A DNA stretch of 64,000 nucleotides. It comes from Algoriphagus ornithinivorans. GTDB lineage: Bacteria; Bacteroidota; Bacteroidia; Cytophagales; Cyclobacteriaceae. Numbering within the stretch: the first letter of the stretch is position 1; every line of letters starts with the position of its first letter. The position numbers and the translations under genes are program-made. The notes beneath the pieces are model-generated. The model saw only the letters and a program-made list of their open reading frames with translations. It was not told where the DNA came from and ran no database searches. The DNA lies in assembly GCF_900115305.1 (NCBI RefSeq), contig NZ_FOVW01000001.1:124001-188000 (forward strand). The letters are read 5' to 3'. Positions 1 to 8,441 of the stretch are shown here, in pieces.

Positions 1-2
1 CC

Positions 3-644
3 AATATCACCGAGCATCTTGGAAAAGAAATTGTCAGACCTCATCCCTTGGAAGTGGTTCGCAGAGTTACAAGCAACCCCAATCAAATGCGGGCAATCAC
101 TCTTTCTGTAATGATGATGTTTGGGCAGTTTATGATCATTCCCTTTTTGAGTCCTTACACAGTGGCTAATGTTGGCTTTACGGAAATGCAGTTAACCTAT
201 ATCTACATGGCTGGTGGAGCCTTTACTATTTTTACCTCTCCTTGGGTTGGGAAGATGTCTGACAAGTATGGGAAACTCCGGATTTTTACGATTTTCATGA
301 CCCTGAATGTGGTTCCAATTGCGATAATTACCAATTTGGGAGTAACGCCCATTCCTTATGTGTTATTGGTGTCGACAATGTTTTTTGTGACTTCCAATGG
401 ACGATATGTGCCCGCTGCAGCAATTATTACGGGCACCGCGCGGCCCGAAAATAGGGGGAGTTTTTTGAGCTTTAATTCAGCGATTCAACAATTGGCTACG
501 GGTTTGGCATCTTTAATTGCAGGGCTCATTATTGGAGAAAATGCAGCAGGAGAATTGACTAATTTTAATTTGGTCGGATATATCGCTATTTTCTTCAGCC
601 TACTGTGCATCCCTTTGGCCAGAAGAGTGAAGGTCGTGAGTTAG
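3..644 (+). CDS. MFS transporter, C-terminal part (5' end outside window)
   Basis: The reading frame is open from the first bases of the window, so only the last ~213 codons are visible. They contain about six hydrophobic segments, the C-terminal half of a major facilitator superfamily permease. After the second visible segment is GKMSDKYGK, which fits the MFS cytoplasmic loop motif (GxxxDRxGR type) repeated between TM8 and TM9. The protein ends in a short basic tail (ARRVKVV). The substrate cannot be told from this half. The downstream gene starts 68 bases later on the same strand and is unrelated. Confidence 0.8.
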   Translation, partial: NITEHLGKEIVRPHPLEVVRRVTSNPNQMRAITLSVMMMFGQFMIIPFLSPYTVANVGFTEMQLTYIYMAGGAFTIFTSPWVGKMSDKYGKLRIFTIFMTLNVVPIAIITNLGVTPIPYVLLVSTMFFVTSNGRYVPAAAIITGTARPENRGSFLSFNSAIQQLATGLASLIAGLIIGENAAGELTNFNLVGYIAIFFSLLCIPLARRVKVVS

Positions 645-712
645 GAAAGCCATTGTTATTTGAATTCATGGAATAATTCGAGATATTGAAAGCTTGGGAT
701 GAATTCTATTCA

Positions 713-1555
713 ATGGAAAAAGGAAAATCTTCTTGTGTCAATTGTGGAACAGAGCTTCAGGGTACTTTCTGCCATTCATGCGGAGAGAAGCAAATTGATC
801 AAAAGGATAAAAGCTTAATTCATTTTTTGGAGGAATTTGTAGCCTCAGTTTTTTTTGCTGATGGAAAGTTTTTCAAAACGATCAAGCTTTCAATAACAAA
901 GCCTGGTGAATTGACTCGTAGCTTTGTCGCCGGAATTCGGAAAAAATACCTTTCTCCTCTTCAGCTCTTTTTCTTCGCTAATTTGATTTATTTCATCTTT
1001 CCAGTCATCTCGACATTCAATACTACTCTGGATGTACAAATGTACCAACTTCCCTATAGCTCATCAGTGAGACCGGTTGTGGAGCAGTATTTGGAAATTA
1101 GGCAAGTCGATCCTGATGTATTCAAAGTCGAGTATGAACGAGCCTCCAATGCCAATGGTAAATTACTCTTAATAGTCTTGGTAGTACTCCAAGGCCTTTT
1201 TTTAAAACTTCTTTTCTTAAGAAAGAAAAAGCTTTATCTCATTGATTTTTTTGCCGGATCTGCATACTTCTATGGATTTTACACCTTATTTATTTTGGTG
1301 CTTTTTCCGACATTATTCAATTGGTTTTCGAGTTTATTCTCATTCGGTTTAGCATCAAGCATCAACGAATTGAGCTTATCAATAATTTTTATGCTGATCA
1401 TAATAGGCTATATGTTTACAATGCTTAAAAGGGCTTATGATACTTCCAATAAAGGTGCATTATGGAGAGGGATACTCTTGGGTATATTTATTATTCCAAG
1501 TTTTATAATTTATCGATATATATTGTTTTGGGTTACTTTTTGGACTGTTACCTAA
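713..1555 (+). CDS. DUF3667-type zinc-ribbon membrane protein
   Basis: About 280 aa. Near the N-terminus are two CxxC pairs (CVNCG and CHSCG, residues ~7-24), a small zinc ribbon. It is followed by a soluble helical stretch with FFxDGKFFKTIKLSITKPGELTRSF-like sequence and then about five membrane segments. This architecture matches the DUF3667 family, common in Bacteroidota and without known function. The frame is open further up to a TTG at 686, but ATG 713 places the zinc ribbon right after the start and is preferred. It converges on asnS across a shared terminator. Confidence 0.75.
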   Translation: MEKGKSSCVNCGTELQGTFCHSCGEKQIDQKDKSLIHFLEEFVASVFFADGKFFKTIKLSITKPGELTRSFVAGIRKKYLSPLQLFFFANLIYFIFPVISTFNTTLDVQMYQLPYSSSVRPVVEQYLEIRQVDPDVFKVEYERASNANGKLLLIVLVVLQGLFLKLLFLRKKKLYLIDFFAGSAYFYGFYTLFILVLFPTLFNWFSSLFSFGLASSINELSLSIIFMLIIIGYMFTMLKRAYDTSNKGALWRGILLGIFIIPSFIIYRYILFWVTFWTVT

Positions 1556-1565
1556 TCAAATATTA

Positions 1566-1600
1566 AAAAAAAATCCCCGACATTTTTGCCGAGGATTTTT
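1566..1600. terminator. bidirectional terminator between DUF3667 gene and asnS
   Basis: An AT-flanked hairpin with arms AAAAATCC-C-CG and CG-A-GGATTTTT and one internal mismatch lies between two convergent genes. It has an A-run on the left and a T-run on the right, so it can stop transcription from both sides. Confidence 0.75.
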
Positions 1601-1622
1601 GTTGAAGGGTGTAGCTTTTGAA

Positions 1623-3074
1623 TTAAAATTCTGCGTTTCCTGGAGTTCTTGGGAATGCTATCACGTCTCGGATATTTCCCATTCCTGTTACAAACTGGAC
1701 CATTCTTTCAAAGCCCAATCCAAATCCTGCATGAGGTGTAGCTCCGAATCTTCTTGTATCTAAGAACCACCACATTTCCTCTTTTGGAATGTTCATTTCA
1801 TCCATTCTTTGAAGAAGCACATCAAGTCTTTCTTCTCTTTGGGAACCCCCGATGATTTCCCCTATTCCTGGGAATAGAATATCCATGGCAGCAACTGTCT
1901 TTCCATCATCATTTTGACGCATGTAGAATGATTTGATTTCTTTCGGATAGTCTGTCAGAATTACAGGTTTTTTGAAATGCTTTTCTACCAAATATCGCTC
2001 ATGCTCAGATTGAAGGTCAGCTCCCCAGGATTCAATCAGATATTGGAATTTCTTCTTCTTATTAGGATTGGAGTTTCTTAGAATATCTATAGCCTCAGTA
2101 TATGAAATACGAACAAATTCATTGTCTACTACAAATTTCAATTTTTCCAGCAAGCTCATTTCTGAACGCTGGTCCTGCGGCTTAGATTTTTCTTCATCCA
2201 ATAATCTGGATTCCAAGAATTGTAAATCTTCTTGGCAATGATCCAAAGCATATCGGATCAAATATTTAAGGAAGTCTTCGGCTAAATCTGCGTTGTCTTC
2301 TGCATCATAAAAAGCCATTTCAGGCTCAATCATCCAGAATTCAGCTAAGTGGCGGGTTGTGTTGGAATTTTCCGCTCTGAAAGTAGGACCGAAAGTGTAG
2401 ATTTCAGAAAGTGCCATGGCTGCCAGCTCTCCTTCCAATTGGCCAGATACAGTCAAATTAGCTTCTCTTTCAAAGAAGTCTTGCTTGAAATCCACTTTCC
2501 CTTCTTCGGTCTTTGGAGGATTTCCAATATCCAGAGTTGTTACTTTGAATGTTTCCCCTGCACCTTCTGCATCAGAAGCGGTGATGATAGGAGTATGGAT
2601 ATAGAAAAAACCCTTATCATTGAAATATTGGTGCACTGCAAATGCCAAAGCATGTCTTACTCTGAAAACTGCACCAAATGTATTTGTACGCATTCTCAAG
2701 TGAGCGATTTCACGCAAGAATTCAAGGGAGTGTTTTTTAGGCTGTAAAGGATACTTCTCTGGATCCGCCTCGCCCAAAACTTCTATGCTCTTCGCATTCA
2801 ATTCTGAGGATTGCCCTGCACCTTGAGATTCAACCACTGTTCCTGTGATTTTGAGACAGGCTCCTGTTGTGCATTTTTTCAGAATATCCTCCGAAATGAC
2901 ATTTGGATCAGCCACTACTTGGTAATTGGTAATGATAGACCCGTCATTCATGGCAATAAAGGAAACATTCTTGTTAGATCGCTTGGTACGAACCCAACCC
3001 ATTAATGTGATTTCACTACCTATTAGACCCTGCTCTAGGATGGTCTTGATTTTTACCCGCTTGTTGAATGCCAT
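1623..3074 (-). CDS. asnS: asparaginyl-tRNA synthetase
   Basis: 483 aa, the usual length. It charges tRNA-Asn with asparagine in the cytoplasm. The N-terminal ~120 residues form the OB-fold anticodon-binding domain ([15 protein letters not shown] at ~26-40). The class II catalytic core follows, with motif 2 [15 protein letters not shown] at ~232-246 and motif 3 GFGLGFERM at ~450-458. FRAENSNT together with the C-terminal [16 protein letters not shown] fits AsnRS rather than AspRS. It starts at ATG 3074 and is divergent from rpoN across a 175-bp gap. No -7/-33 pair of good spacing was seen for it. Confidence 0.97.
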   Translation of the reverse strand: MAFNKRVKIKTILEQGLIGSEITLMGWVRTKRSNKNVSFIAMNDGSIITNYQVVADPNVISEDILKKCTTGACLKITGTVVESQGAGQSSELNAKSIEVLGEADPEKYPLQPKKHSLEFLREIAHLRMRTNTFGAVFRVRHALAFAVHQYFNDKGFFYIHTPIITASDAEGAGETFKVTTLDIGNPPKTEEGKVDFKQDFFEREANLTVSGQLEGELAAMALSEIYTFGPTFRAENSNTTRHLAEFWMIEPEMAFYDAEDNADLAEDFLKYLIRYALDHCQEDLQFLESRLLDEEKSKPQDQRSEMSLLEKLKFVVDNEFVRISYTEAIDILRNSNPNKKKKFQYLIESWGADLQSEHERYLVEKHFKKPVILTDYPKEIKSFYMRQNDDGKTVAAMDILFPGIGEIIGGSQREERLDVLLQRMDEMNIPKEEMWWFLDTRRFGATPHAGFGLGFERMVQFVTGMGNIRDVIAFPRTPGNAEF

Positions 3075-3174
3075 GATTTCGTTTTGGTTTCAAATAAGGC
3101 TGATAGCCGAATTTTTTATAGTCTGCAAAAAAACGATTAAATAAGCTTTTTATCAAAAATTTGCTTGTTTTTCC

Positions 3175-3182
3175 TAACTTTG
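3175..3182 (+). promoter_or_regulatory. candidate -7 element for rpoN
   Basis: TAACTTTG matches the Bacteroidetes -7 consensus TAnnTTTG and lies 67 bases before the rpoN ATG. I see no TTTG at the expected distance upstream, so the call rests on the -7 match alone. Confidence 0.35.
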
Positions 3183-3249
3183 AATTCAGGGCTTTTTTTC
3201 TGAAAAAGTCCTTTTTTGAACCCAAAATGCAGGTTTTACTCAATTTCCA

Positions 3250-4704
3250 ATGCAAAAGCTAAATCTTAGCCAGTCACTTTCACAGAAGCTTTCTCCACAG
3301 CAGATACAGTTTATCAAGCTGTTGCAGGTTCCTACAGCAGAATTGGATGCTAGAATTGAGGAAGAATTGGAGATTAACCCAGCACTGGAAGAAGGAAAAG
3401 ATGAGAAGGAAGACCCAGCTCAAGACGAATATGAGGACTCTTACGATGAGGACCTTGGATCTGATGACAGAGATCTAAATCTGGATGATTATCTGGATGA
3501 CGAGTATGGCGGATACAAAATGCAGGGTGATGGAAATTACAATTCAGATGAAGAAGATCGTGAGATTCCTATTTCTTCTCAGGCTTCTTTGCACGAATTA
3601 TTAATTCAGCAGCTCAATTTTTTAAAGCTGGATGAGAGGCAAAAAATAATCGGGCAGCAGCTTATTGGAAGTATTGAAAATGATGGATATATCCGAAGGG
3701 ATCTTGAGGCGATTATCAATGATTTGGCTTTTAGCCAAAATATAGAGACGGATATAGATGAGTTAGAGGAAATTCTGCGAAAGATTCAAACTTTTGATCC
3801 TGCCGGAATTGCTTCAAGAAATCTTCAGGAATGCCTCATTCTACAATTGGAAAGAAAAGAGCATCCTGAGGATCCCACAGTTCAGCATGCCTTACGAATC
3901 ATGCATGATTGCTTTGAGGAATTTACCAAAAAGCATTACTCTAAAATCCAGAGGAAATGCGATTTGAATGAAGACGAGATCAAGGATGCTGTCAACTTGA
4001 TTACAAAGTTAAATCCAAAGCCGGGAGGGGTTTCCGAGGGATTAGTTCGGACGCAGTACATTATACCGGATTTTATTTTGACCAATAATTCAGGGAAATT
4101 GGAAATAAGTTTGAACTCCAAGAACGCTCCTGAGTTAAGAATATCCAGATCATATGCGGATATGTTTGATGCCTATGATAAATCTGACAAAAAGGACAAA
4201 AAACTGAAGGAGACAGTCACTTTTGTCAAGCAGAAATTAGATGCTGCTAAATGGTTTATCGATGCGATCAAACAACGTCAAAATACTTTATTGAGAACCA
4301 TGGAGGCTATTTTACAATATCAAAAAGAATTCTTTTTGGATGGGGATGAAACGAACTTACGTCCGATGATTCTGAAAGATATAGCAGAAAAAATAGACAT
4401 GGATATCTCAACTGTTTCCAGAGTAGCCAACAGTAAATCCATTCAGACAGAATTTGGCGTTTATCCTTTAAAGTATTTCTTTTCTGAAGGTATTGCTACT
4501 GATAGTGGGGAAGATGTCAGCAATAGGGAGGTGAAATCTGTATTGCAGGCTATGGTAGATGAAGAGGATAAAAAGAGACCGCTTTCAGATGATAAGCTTG
4601 TGAAAATGCTGAATAAAAAAGGATATAATATAGCCAGAAGAACTGTTGCCAAATACAGAGAGCAATTACAGATTCCAGTGGCGAGACTTAGAAAAGAATT
4701 GTAG
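3250..4704 (+). CDS. rpoN: RNA polymerase sigma-54 factor
   Basis: 484 aa. This alternative sigma factor depends on AAA+ activators. Region I at the N-terminus is glutamine/leucine rich (LSQSLSQKLSPQQIQFIKLLQ, ~5-25). An acidic region II of D/E-rich sequence follows (~50-110), then the core-binding domain, the helix-turn-helix (KDIAEKIDMDISTVSRVANSK, ~380-400) and the RpoN box ARRTVAKYRE at ~462-471, which reads the -24 element. It starts at ATG 3250. Its TAG stop shares one base with the GTG start of the next gene, so the two are probably translationally coupled. No sigma-54 activator is encoded in the window. Confidence 0.97.
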   Translation: MQKLNLSQSLSQKLSPQQIQFIKLLQVPTAELDARIEEELEINPALEEGKDEKEDPAQDEYEDSYDEDLGSDDRDLNLDDYLDDEYGGYKMQGDGNYNSDEEDREIPISSQASLHELLIQQLNFLKLDERQKIIGQQLIGSIENDGYIRRDLEAIINDLAFSQNIETDIDELEEILRKIQTFDPAGIASRNLQECLILQLERKEHPEDPTVQHALRIMHDCFEEFTKKHYSKIQRKCDLNEDEIKDAVNLITKLNPKPGGVSEGLVRTQYIIPDFILTNNSGKLEISLNSKNAPELRISRSYADMFDAYDKSDKKDKKLKETVTFVKQKLDAAKWFIDAIKQRQNTLLRTMEAILQYQKEFFLDGDETNLRPMILKDIAEKIDMDISTVSRVANSKSIQTEFGVYPLKYFFSEGIATDSGEDVSNREVKSVLQAMVDEEDKKRPLSDDKLVKMLNKKGYNIARRTVAKYREQLQIPVARLRKEL

Positions 4705-5324
4705 TGGGGAGAAGTCTAGCGCTGATTATTTCGGTTATTTTCCAGCCATTGATTATACCGACACTGGTTTTTGGTATGATTCTTTTTGTGGTACCCGAGG
4801 CAAGTAGTGTACCTTTTGAATTTAAAGTAAGGATCTTTTATTTGATCATGTTATCCACTTTAGCTATTCCAATGATTACGATACTTGGACTGAGACTTAG
4901 TGGTACAGTAAAGAGTCTTCATATGATCGATATCAAAGACCGACTGATTCCTTTTTGTGTGACCTCAGTATATTTTTTGATGACGGTCTATTTCATGTTT
5001 GAGATGTCTGAATTAGACCCCATATTATGGCAATCCTTGGCAGTAATTACTGCGGTTGTGGTGATCTTAACGATAGTCACCTTTTTTTGGAAGATGTCTG
5101 CTCATATGACTGGGGTAGGAGGGCTTTTAGCATTGGTAGTTGTTCTAGGAATGAATTTCCCGAATTTCACCATACTTTACCCTTTATTAGCCGCTTTATT
5201 GCTCGCTGGAGTGGTTGGTACTTCAAGATTGTTTTTGAATGCCCATAATCCCATGGAGGTTTATATTGGCTTTTTCTATGGCTTTTTTACCTGCTTTTGG
5301 GGATTTCTTTGGGTTTGGGGATAA
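4704..5324 (+). CDS. PAP2 (phosphatidic acid phosphatase)-like membrane protein
   Basis: 206 aa with about six membrane segments. The acid-phosphatase-superfamily signature is only partly kept: SAHMTG (132-137) sits where PSGH is expected, and SRLFLNAHNPMEVYIG (174-189) resembles SRxxxxxHxxxDxxxG with Glu in place of Asp. The first motif may be reduced to KDRLIP (79-83 region). It could be a lipid or undecaprenyl phosphatase homologue; activity is uncertain because motif 2 lacks the usual PSG. The start is GTG at 4704, overlapping the rpoN stop (TAGTG), and no ATG fits better. Followed by a terminator. Confidence 0.7.
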   Translation: MGRSLALIISVIFQPLIIPTLVFGMILFVVPEASSVPFEFKVRIFYLIMLSTLAIPMITILGLRLSGTVKSLHMIDIKDRLIPFCVTSVYFLMTVYFMFEMSELDPILWQSLAVITAVVVILTIVTFFWKMSAHMTGVGGLLALVVVLGMNFPNFTILYPLLAALLLAGVVGTSRLFLNAHNPMEVYIGFFYGFFTCFWGFLWVWG

Positions 5325-5356
5325 AAAAAACCGGATTGAAAAACCCGGTTTCTTCT
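5325..5356. terminator. bidirectional terminator
   Basis: Arms AAACCGG and CCGGTTT around a short A-rich loop, between convergent genes. Read on the minus strand the hairpin is followed by eight T, so it is the stronger stop for the outer-membrane gene on the right. Confidence 0.75.
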
Positions 5357-5373
5357 TATAATTTATTCAAAGC

Positions 5374-6120
5374 TTAGAATAGATTCACTGCAATTCCAAA
5401 ACTAATTTGCTGTGATTGGTTAGCAGCTGGACCTTGTCCTTCTTGGAATAACCTGTTGAGTCCAAAATAGCTCCAAGCATAGAATCCTGGAGAACCTGCC
5501 TTTAGGGTTAGGCCATATCTCAATTTCTCTAAGCCATAATTCTGAGAGTCTTTGATTTTTCTGGTCAAACCATCCTCATCTGTGTATTTGATTTTGGAAT
5601 GGGCATTATAAAGGAAGCCAATTTTTCCACCTACACTTACCCGAAATCCTTTAGTATAATTATTTCTATTGACATGGTAAGTCAGGTCAAGAGGTACTTC
5701 GAAATAGTTCAGCGAGAAAACATTCTTATCTACTGAGATATCATCCCCAAATACATCTGTCAACTCCAGGAAATCACTGGACTCAGGGCCTTTAGATGGA
5801 TCATTGAAAAGATTCATCTCATCATTAAAAGCCAATTTGTCTGTGCCAATACCAAATCCAGGATCTAAAGTGAAACCGGAATTAGCACCGAATACTGAAA
5901 TCGGATATTGGTAGTAGATATTGAGCGTTCGGGATCCAAAAAAACCTGTACTCATATCCTCAGGTCGGTTGTTGAGCACATTGAATCCAAATTCCACAAC
6001 TAGATCTGCGGGAATATTGGGTCTTCCGCCTACAGGAACTTTTGGTTTCTGTACTGTTTCTTGAGCAAGCGCGAATGGGCCAATTGAAAATGCTAAAAGG
6101 ACTATAAATAATTTTTTCAT
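5374..6120 (-). CDS. outer-membrane beta-barrel-like protein, unknown function
   Basis: About 248 aa with a clear signal peptide (MKKLFIVLLAFSIGPFALA, then QET). The mature part is rich in alternating aromatic and glycine residues (GFNVLNN, YQYPISVFG, GFRVSVGGKIGFLYN) and ends in FGIAVNLF, with a terminal Phe as in outer-membrane barrels. It probably forms a small beta-barrel of the PorT-like/beta-barrel superfamily seen in Bacteroidota. ATG 6120 is chosen because it starts directly with the signal peptide; an in-frame ATG at 6141 would add seven residues. The ligand or role is not recognisable. Confidence 0.7.
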   Translation of the reverse strand: MKKLFIVLLAFSIGPFALAQETVQKPKVPVGGRPNIPADLVVEFGFNVLNNRPEDMSTGFFGSRTLNIYYQYPISVFGANSGFTLDPGFGIGTDKLAFNDEMNLFNDPSKGPESSDFLELTDVFGDDISVDKNVFSLNYFEVPLDLTYHVNRNNYTKGFRVSVGGKIGFLYNAHSKIKYTDEDGLTRKIKDSQNYGLEKLRYGLTLKAGSPGFYAWSYFGLNRLFQEGQGPAANQSQQISFGIAVNLF

Positions 6121-6349
6121 GTATTGGTTAATGTTTTTCAATAGTCACATGTAATCTTGCATGGCGGGTAGTCTTGAATGATGGTCTGACTGCCTATCTG
6201 CTCAATTGAATTAAAAGAGTGCTTAATTACAATGTATTGCGGGCAAAAATAGAAAATCCCTGAGGAATTAACCTGTTTTTGCTCTTAATAATTCTTAAGT
6301 GTCGAAATGAGTTCCTCCTCTACCTTTGTAAAAAAGCTTCAGAGAGATA

Positions 6350-6380
6350 TTTGGAAAAAATCGATTTATAAGTACCTTTG
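6350..6380 (+). promoter_or_regulatory. tRNA-Arg promoter, Bacteroidetes type
   Basis: TTTG (6350-6353), exactly 19 bases, then TACCTTTG (6373-6380). This is the full -33/-7 consensus of the primary Bacteroidetes sigma factor. The tRNA begins 11 bases later. Confidence 0.75.
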
Positions 6381-6391
6381 CAAACCATTTC

Positions 6392-6465
6392 GGCCTCGTA
6401 GCTCAACTGAATAGAGCACTTGATTACGGCTCAAGAGGTTTCAGGTTTGAATCCTGACGAGGTCA
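6392..6465 (+). tRNA. tRNA-Arg (anticodon ACG)
   Basis: A 74-nt cloverleaf: acceptor GGCCTCG/CGAGGTC with one G-T pair, D stem GCTC/GAGC, anticodon stem CTTGA/TCAAG with loop TTACGGC (anticodon ACG), T stem TCAGG/CCTGA, discriminator A. CCA is not encoded. The ACG anticodon is normally edited to ICG and reads CGU/CGC/CGA. A terminator follows directly, and a second copy of the 3' half lies ~90 bases downstream. Confidence 0.95.
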
Positions 6466-6469
6466 CGAT

Positions 6470-6500
6470 AAAGCTCAACCCATCGAGGTTGGGCTTTTTT
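6470..6500 (+). terminator. terminator of tRNA-Arg
   Basis: Stem AAGCTCAACC / GGTTGGGCTT with loop CATCGA, followed by a T-run. Confidence 0.8.
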
Positions 6501-6553
6501 ATTTCAACCTGAAGCCTTTTTATCTGGTAGGATATTTTTGATTTTTAAAGGAG

Positions 6554-6636
6554 GAGGTTTCAAGGTTGAATTCCCGCTTTGCGGGACAGGCTCTGACGAG
6601 GTCACGATAAAGCTCAACCCATCAAGGTTGGGCTTT
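6554..6636 (+). repeat. duplicated 3' half of tRNA-Arg plus terminator, with a hairpin insertion
   Basis: This block repeats 6435-6496: variable loop, T arm, acceptor 3' strand and terminator hairpin, with few changes. In the copy the T arm is broken at 6572-6592 by about 20 extra bases that include the hairpin TCCCGC-TTT-GCGGGA. There is no matching 5' half of a tRNA, so this is a remnant and not a second tRNA. Such 3'-end duplications are typical footprints of integration at a tRNA gene; loss of part of a tandem tRNA pair is the alternative. The terminator hairpin of the copy (6609-6636) is intact. An ORF running through this block is not a gene. Confidence 0.8.
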
Positions 6637-6810
6637 TTGTTTTTAGCACTGATAAATTTTTTCAGATACCTGGAGCATCTTATTTTGGAAAGACGTGATG
6701 CGAAGCCAAGAAATTTTCAATGTGGGCAGGTTTCATAAAGCCCTTCACTGAATAGGCTATTTTCTTTTTTTCATATGTTCTACTTACTTTAGGAGTAGTT
6801 TAGTAATTAT

Positions 6811-7068
6811 ATGCGCATAGCGAGAAATTTCATTATTCTTTTAATTCTCTTTTTTTCATCTTGCGACAGCTGGCTGCAAGATATCGGCTTAAAAGATATT
6901 AAGCGAATTGACGGGCCATGTACCATTTTGTTGGTAGATGGTACTGTCATAGAAACTCCCTATAGTTTGGAAGTGACCATTCGAACTGAGGCAATCACAT
7001 ATCGAGATGAAAATGGAAAGCTATGGTCTCTTTTTAGAGAAGAATACGAAAGTTATTCCTGTCAATAA
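6811..7068 (+). CDS. small lipoprotein, unknown function
   Basis: 85 aa. The N-terminus MRIARNFIILLILFFSSC is a lipoprotein signal with the lipid-carrying Cys at residue 18. The mature part of ~67 residues contains LLVDGTVIETPYSLEVTI and a further Cys near the end (SYSCQ), which may pair with the Cys near residue 37. It probably sits in the periplasm or outer membrane. No family is recognised. It has its own terminator and converges on the MFS gene. Confidence 0.65.
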   Translation: MRIARNFIILLILFFSSCDSWLQDIGLKDIKRIDGPCTILLVDGTVIETPYSLEVTIRTEAITYRDENGKLWSLFREEYESYSCQ

Positions 7069-7069
7069 A

Positions 7070-7095
7070 AAAAAAGCAGCCCGAAGGCTGCTTTT
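7070..7095. terminator. bidirectional terminator
   Basis: Stem AAAAGCAGCC / GGCTGCTTTT with loop CGAA. It has A-runs and T-runs on both sides and lies between convergent genes. Confidence 0.85.
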
Positions 7096-7100
7096 AAATT

Positions 7101-8333
7101 TTAGTGTGCTGCTGTGACCGAAGGAACGTTTTTGGAGTTCTTTTGCCAGATAAATAAGACAATGAATAGCACAATTAATATGGATGGGAAAATGGTAAGC
7201 TTGAGAAGAGTTTCCTGACCGGTTGCCAATTCTAATTCAGCACCACTAAGACCCGCTGCTAAATTGGAGGCTCTTGCAGAATCAATCCAGCTACCGATGA
7301 CAGGTTGCCAAATCGCAGTAGAGAACATTCCGACACCACCTATGATAGACATGCCCAAGGCCCCACTAAGAGGTACTCTTTGAGCTACTGCACCTACCAT
7401 TACAGGCCAGAAGTAACATACTCCAATAGCAAAGATAAATGCCGCAAAGTAAGCCATTGGGCCAGTAACAATGCTAAATAAGTAAATACCGATAGTTGCG
7501 AAAATAGCTCCTCCTAGAAGTACTCCGGTTTGACCCAGTTTACCTACCACTGGACCTGCGAAGAATCGACCTACAGCCATTACTCCGGTTGTAAGAGCTA
7601 GAATCAACATACCGCTTGCTCCAGAGCTATCCAGTACCACATTTGCCCATTGCTGAGTTCCAAATTCAGTAATAGCTGTCAAAGCCATGCAAATGAAAAG
7701 GAAGATGTAAAGCGGGCTGATCATTGCCTTTAAGTTACTGGTAACAGAAGTAACTCCTTCGACGGTTGGTTTAGGAAAGGCTTTTCCAAAGAATAGAACG
7801 GCATAGGCAACGGTAGGCACCATCATAACCCAAATTTGAGCTTCCCAGCCAAATCCAGCATCGGTCATGAACTTTGAAATAAGAGAGCCAAGAACAATAC
7901 CTCCAGGGAACCACATATGGAATCTATTCAGCATTTTATTCATAGTAACTCCAGTGTACATATCTGCAATCATTGGGTTACATGCAGCTTCTGTACATCC
8001 ATTACCGAAGCCGATAAATAAAGTGGAAATCAAAAGAGTAGTATACCCATCAGCAAATATTGTCATCAGAATACCTATAGTGTGAGTTAAGAAGGCAATA
8101 TTCATGATGATTTTTGGACCAACTGAGTGGTAAAATAGACCTCCAAGAATCATTGAAATAGGGAAGCCTAAGAACCACATGGAGTTGATGAAACCAAGTT
8201 GCTCGGCACTAAGCCCAAATTCCTCTCCGAGTTGCGGAAGAATTCCAGCACGGATTGCAAAGGTAAAGGCCGTGGTAATCAGCGCGAGACAGCTTGCATT
8301 GAAGAGCGCGTTACGGTTAATAGCTTGAGTCAT
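7101..8333 (-). CDS. MFS sugar permease, FucP-like
   Basis: 410 aa with about 12 membrane segments. The sequence SMWFLGFPISMILGGLFYHSVGPK near residues 50-75 and GNGCTEAACNPMIADMY at ~110-126 resemble the fucose/glucose-galactose permease branch of the MFS, so uptake of a sugar or sugar derivative into the cytoplasm is likely; the exact substrate is inferred only by family. It lies downstream of the surface-protein genes but is separated from them by 108 bp holding a LacI-type palindrome, so it probably has its own promoter. It may be regulated by a LacI family protein such as the one at 55.7-56.7 kb. Confidence 0.8.
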   Translation of the reverse strand: MTQAINRNALFNASCLALITTAFTFAIRAGILPQLGEEFGLSAEQLGFINSMWFLGFPISMILGGLFYHSVGPKIIMNIAFLTHTIGILMTIFADGYTTLLISTLFIGFGNGCTEAACNPMIADMYTGVTMNKMLNRFHMWFPGGIVLGSLISKFMTDAGFGWEAQIWVMMVPTVAYAVLFFGKAFPKPTVEGVTSVTSNLKAMISPLYIFLFICMALTAITEFGTQQWANVVLDSSGASGMLILALTTGVMAVGRFFAGPVVGKLGQTGVLLGGAIFATIGIYLFSIVTGPMAYFAAFIFAIGVCYFWPVMVGAVAQRVPLSGALGMSIIGGVGMFSTAIWQPVIGSWIDSARASNLAAGLSGAELELATGQETLLKLTIFPSILIVLFIVLFIWQKNSKNVPSVTAAH

Positions 8334-8373
8334 AGAATAGGTTTTTTGGATTTAGGATTGATAATGCATTCGA

Positions 8374-8387
8374 TTGAAACGTTTGAA
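8374..8387. promoter_or_regulatory. candidate LacI-family operator upstream of the sugar MFS
   Basis: TTGAAACGTTTGAA has the CG-centred palindromic core AAACGTTT typical of LacI-family operators. It lies 40-54 bp before the MFS start codon, where it could block transcription. No binding data are implied. Confidence 0.4.
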
Positions 8388-8441
8388 AATAGGAAAAATA
8401 TTGCAATCGGGCTTTTCCGCCAATAAAAATTTTAATCCTAC

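Noticed and set aside
2349..2747. 132-codon plus-strand ORF
   Set aside because: Lies wholly antisense to asnS; no recognisable domain, Cys/Ser-rich shadow composition.
6538..6738. 66-codon ORF
   Set aside because: Runs through the duplicated tRNA 3' half, its hairpin insert and terminator; coding is accidental.
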